8,551 bases of DNA from Palsa-883 sp035696165 (lineage in GTDB: Bacteria; Pseudomonadota; Alphaproteobacteria; Acetobacterales; Acetobacteraceae). Positions within the stretch are counted from its first letter, which is position 1. Each line of letters opens with the position of its first letter. This document shows, in pieces, positions 7,191 to 8,551 of this stretch. The stretch spans positions 1 through 8,551 of the forward strand of contig DASRQX010000244.1 of assembly GCA_035696165.1 (NCBI GenBank), read 5' to 3'. The notes under the pieces were generated by a model. That model did no database searches, was not told where the DNA came from, and saw only the letters and a program-made list of their open reading frames with translations. Made by a program: the position numbers and the translations under genes.

Positions 7191-7219
7191 TTTCCAAGCA
7201 TCGAAAAATTGATCATAAA
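7191..7219 (+). promoter_or_regulatory. Candidate promoter of the serine recombinase
   Basis: TTTCCA (7191-7196) and CATAAA (7214-7219) are 17 nt apart and match the -35 and -10 consensus at 4/6 each, in the AT-rich stretch before the gene. A start near 7226 would give a leader of about 50 nt. The 28-bp dyad at 7210-7237 covers the -10 and start region, as a repressor or resolvase site would. Confidence 0.35.
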
Positions 7220-7237
7220 ACAGCGGTTTTTTGATCA
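7210..7237. repeat. 28-bp dyad with two TGATCA palindromes upstream of recombinase
   Basis: The left arm TGATCATAAAAC and right arm GTTTTTTGATCA are complementary at 11 of 12 positions around a central AGCG. The outer hexamers are themselves palindromic, so the octamer TTGATCAT also recurs directly at 7209-7216 and 7231-7238, exactly 22 bp apart (about two helix turns). Crossover and operator sites of serine recombinases are dyads of about this size. It could be the recombination site or the gene's operator. Confidence 0.6.
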
Positions 7238-7264
7238 TGGCTGTGGCAAAGTGCTGGCATCGGC

Positions 7265-7269
7265 GAGGA
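7265..7269 (+). promoter_or_regulatory. Ribosome binding site deciding the recombinase start
   Basis: GAGGA lies 8 nt before the ATG at 7278. It supports this start over the much earlier in-frame ATG at 6891, which would add about 129 residues without domain character. Confidence 0.65.
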
Positions 7270-7277
7270 CATCAAAC

Positions 7278-7883
7278 ATGACCAAGCGCGTCGCGCTCTA
7301 TCTCCGGGTTTCCACCGGCGAACAGACCACCGCCAATCAGCGGCTGGAGCTCCAGGCATGGGCTGCTCGGTGCGGCCACACGGTGACCGAGCTCTACGAA
7401 GACCACGCCCTCAGCGGTGCCAAATCCAGCGACCAGCGTCCCGCGCTCTCAAGGCTGCTGAGAGACGCGGTCCGCCGCCGGTTCGACATAGTGGCGGTGT
7501 GGGCGGTCGATCGCCTAGGGCGCAGCCTGACAGATCTGCTGAACACGTTGCAGACGTTGAAACAGAGCAAGGTTGGCCTGTTCCTGCACCAGCAGGGCAT
7601 CGACACATCGACCGCGGCCGGCAACGCCTTATTCCAGATGCTCGGCGTGTTCGCCGAGTTCGAACGCGCCATCATCGTCGAGCGCGTCAACGCTGGTATT
7701 GCCCGTGCCAAGGCGAGTGGCACGAAATCGGGCAGGCCGATCGGGCGTCCTGCGCTCAAGACCAAGAGGGTGAACGCTGCCCGCGCGGCGCTCGCGGAGG
7801 GGCAGAGCATCCGCGCGGCGGCGCTAGTGGCTGGCATCAGTGTCGGGTCGGTCGCGGCGCTGAGGAAGGAGATGGTGGGCTGA
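7278..7883 (+). CDS. Small serine recombinase (resolvase/invertase family)
   Basis: 201 residues, normal for Tn3-type resolvases and invertases. It cuts and rejoins DNA through a serine-DNA link. The N-terminus RVALYLRVSTGEQ holds the nucleophile Ser12 and Arg10. VWAVDRLGRSLTDL carries Arg79 and Arg82. FAEFERAIIVERVNAG carries Arg130, Glu135 and Arg136, matching the active-site and dimer positions of gamma-delta resolvase. The long E helix leads into SGRPIGRPA (151-159) and a C-terminal helix-turn-helix (about 167-199, QSIRAAALVAGISVGSVAALR). All key residues are present, so the enzyme should be active. The ATG at 7278 has GAGGA 8 nt ahead. There is no transposase or cargo gene beside it. Possible roles are a leftover of a transposon or plasmid, or a small stand-alone element. 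Divergent orientation separates it from the transport operon. Confidence 0.95.
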   Translation: MTKRVALYLRVSTGEQTTANQRLELQAWAARCGHTVTELYEDHALSGAKSSDQRPALSRLLRDAVRRRFDIVAVWAVDRLGRSLTDLLNTLQTLKQSKVGLFLHQQGIDTSTAAGNALFQMLGVFAEFERAIIVERVNAGIARAKASGTKSGRPIGRPALKTKRVNAARAALAEGQSIRAAALVAGISVGSVAALRKEMVG

Positions 7884-7903
7884 TCAGCCGCATCGTCGTG
7901 ATT

Positions 7904-8011
7904 GCCTTGGTGGGCTCGCGCTTGCCCCGCTCCGGTGCCGCGTCGCTGGGCATCGAGCCGACTGCCCGGGCCTTGGTGGGCTCGCGCTTGCCCCGCTCCA
8001 GTGCCTCGTCG
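7904..8011. repeat. Tandem duplication, 66-bp period, two copies
   Basis: The 30-base core starting GCCTTGGTGGGCTCGCGCTT is identical at 7904-7933 and 7970-7999. The match continues for 12 more bases with two differences, giving copies 7904-7945 and 7970-8011 whose starts are 66 bp apart. A 9-bp piece of the core (TGGTGGGCT) also occurs at 7873-7881, over the last codons of the recombinase, so the duplicated sequence may derive partly from the gene end. Confidence 0.9.
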
Positions 8012-8166
8012 CGCACCGAATAGCCGCACCGAGGTCAGCGACCGGTGGCCAAACAGAAACCGCCGCTTGCGACATCCCGAATATTCAGACCGGGCGACCG
8101 AATGGGTGGTGCTGGCCGGAAGCCGCCTGTCTCTTCTCGGGCGCCCAACTCGGAAAAGCGGACGCT

Positions 8167-8199
8167 GGCGTTGGGCACCCTCTTCGGCAGCGCCTTTTT
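8167..8199 (+). terminator. Weak rho-independent terminator candidate
   Basis: GGCGTTG (8167-8173) pairs with CAGCGCC (8188-8194), with one G-T pair, around a 14-nt loop. TTTTT follows directly at 8195-8199. It lies 284 nt behind the recombinase stop, far for its own terminator, and would shield the promoter at 8240 from read-through. The stem is short and the loop long. Confidence 0.3.
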
Positions 8200-8239
8200 C
8201 AACAGCGAACGGAACATCCCCACCCCGGCTGGACCTGAC

Positions 8240-8268
8240 TTGATGGACCGTATTGCGCAGCTTATCAT
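8240..8268 (+). promoter_or_regulatory. Candidate sigma-70-type promoter of the sensor-like gene
   Basis: TTGATG (8240-8245) and TATCAT (8263-8268) are 17 nt apart and match the -35 and -10 consensus at 4/6 and 5/6. This is the best promoter match I find in the window. A start near 8275 would leave a leader of about 70 nt before the ATG at 8344. The two ATTGCGCA repeats cover the spacer and the start site. Confidence 0.5.
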
Positions 8269-8281
8269 AACGCATTGCGCA
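8252..8281. repeat. Paired ATTGCGCA repeat over the promoter
   Basis: ATTGCGCA occurs at 8252-8259 and 8274-8281, 22 bp apart. The inner hexamer TGCGCA is palindromic, so the pair reads as both a direct and an inverted repeat. A perfect small dyad TTAT-C-ATAA (8262-8270) lies between the copies, over the presumed -10. The position fits an operator for a dimeric regulator. Confidence 0.5.
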
Positions 8282-8343
8282 TATTTGCGGAGCCTGCATG
8301 GCCCGTCGCGCCTTCGGACGACACGTAAGACATCAAACACTAG

Positions 8344-8551
8344 ATGGGATGCGCTGTGCTGCTTTGGCGGAGACTGGCATTACTAGCGGCTATCATTCTG
8401 ACATCCGCCAGTTTTGCAACTGCGGAACCTCTGCCTCGTTCTATCCTCATCATCAATCAATCCGGACCCAGTCGCCCATGGTTCGTCGCTCTCAGCACTG
8501 CATTGCGAGCGACGCTGGCATCCGACCGCGCCGGTCCGATCAGCATCTATA
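8344..8551 (+). CDS. Signal-peptide protein, likely N-terminus of a sensor histidine kinase (cut by window edge)
   Basis: The first 69 codons are seen. The protein starts with a short basic stretch and a hydrophobic core (LALLAAIILTSASFA, residues 11-25), with a likely cleavage after ATA (residue 27), so it enters the inner membrane or periplasm. The mature part begins PRSILIINQSGPSRPWFVAL and continues ALRATLASDRAGPISIY. This resembles, from memory, the periplasmic binding-protein-like domain at the front of some alphaproteobacterial histidine kinases (R-S-V-L-V-L-x-Q-S-G-P style). The kinase part lies outside the window, so the call is provisional; a plain periplasmic binding protein of the ABC_sub_bind type is the alternative. 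TAG lies in frame directly before the ATG, so this is the earliest possible start; a GTG at codon 5 is another. No good Shine-Dalgarno is seen. Codons such as TTA, CTA, CCT and TCT are commoner than in the transport operon. Confidence 0.6.
   Translation, partial: MGCAVLLWRRLALLAAIILTSASFATAEPLPRSILIINQSGPSRPWFVALSTALRATLASDRAGPISIY

Larger units (their letters stand above)
6958..7277. other. Intergenic region between transport operon and recombinase
   Basis: About 320 bases between two divergently read genes. The left end borders the operon promoter, and the right end holds the recombinase promoter, dyad and ribosome site. Between about 6960 and 7190 I see no convincing gene. The recombinase reading frame happens to stay open through it, but the translation has scattered cysteines and no domain character. 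A 6-bp hairpin (CACCGC 7062-7067 with GCGGTG 7081-7086) lacks a T-tract and is not a terminator. From 7190 on the DNA becomes AT-richer. Confidence 0.6.
7884..8343. other. Gene-poor region behind the recombinase
   Basis: 460 bases without a gene I can support. It holds the 66-bp-period tandem duplication (7904-8011), a weak terminator-like hairpin (8167-8199), a well-spaced promoter (8240-8268) and the ATTGCGCA repeat pair (8252-8281). Open frames of about 100 codons run on both strands across 8035-8386, but none has a recognisable domain or ribosome site, and they contradict each other. Confidence 0.55.

Noticed and set aside
6891..7277. In-frame extension of the recombinase to an ATG at 6891
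   Set aside because: It would run across the operon promoter and regulator start, has no recombinase homology and no ribosome site. The ATG at 7278 begins exactly at the conserved resolvase N-terminus.
7394..8299. 301-codon minus-strand frame across the recombinase and the tandem repeat
   Set aside because: It is the antisense of a clear gene for half its length. No domain or ribosome site is visible, and the repeat inside it argues against a real protein.
7268..8339. Identical 11-mer GACATCAAACA at 7268-7278 and 8329-8339, like target duplications around the recombinase patch
   Set aside because: Several 11-base matches are expected by chance in a window of this size. The first copy is part of the recombinase leader and start, and no inverted ends lie next to either copy.
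8045..8386. 113-codon plus-strand frame (and a 101-codon minus-strand frame at 8035-8340)
   Set aside because: No recognisable domain and no Shine-Dalgarno. The plus frame overlaps the signal-peptide gene in another frame, and the two frames exclude each other. A decayed gene cannot be ruled out.

Overview
The window looks like a chromosomal stretch of a GC-rich alphaproteobacterium. A Hyphomicrobiales (Rhizobiales) or acetobacteral host would fit the protein flavour, but nothing here fixes the genus. This is inferred from the protein families, the codon use and the many GTG starts. There are no rRNA, tRNA, CRISPR or recognisable IS elements.

Positions 1-6957, minus strand: one compact transport operon, read right to left. 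It begins with a GntR/FCD-family regulator (6906-6061) that has its own promoter and a palindromic operator candidate. Next come a Tat-exported family-5 solute-binding protein (6018-4354), a DppB-type permease (4329-3298), a DppC-type permease (3301-2420), a double ATPase of the DppD-DppF/GsiA kind (2423-357) and the start of a class-V PLP-dependent aminotransferase (357 running off the left edge). The last four genes are joined by stop/start overlaps, so the operon probably makes one mRNA with coupled translation. The likely logic is that a peptide or amine-bearing compound is captured in the periplasm, imported at the cost of ATP, and acted on in the cytoplasm by the PLP enzyme. The GntR protein would sense the compound or a product. 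The substrate cannot be read from the sequence.

Positions 6958-8343: a gene-poor accessory patch holding one small serine recombinase (7278-7883, plus strand). A 28-bp dyad sits on its presumed promoter, and a 66-bp-period tandem duplication follows just behind it. Further on are a weak terminator candidate and a well-spaced promoter overlapped by two copies of an 8-bp repeat.

Positions 8344-8551, plus strand: the first 69 codons of a secreted or membrane-anchored protein with a signal peptide. The start of its mature part resembles the periplasmic sensor domain at the front of some alphaproteobacterial histidine kinases. Its codon use is visibly less GC-rich than that of the transport operon.

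The points most worth a second look are: the transporter-PLP enzyme operon; a G9 tract in the 5' part of the regulator gene that could make it slip; the four-cysteine motif present in both ATPase halves; the dyad at the recombinase; and the repeat pair over the sensor-gene promoter.
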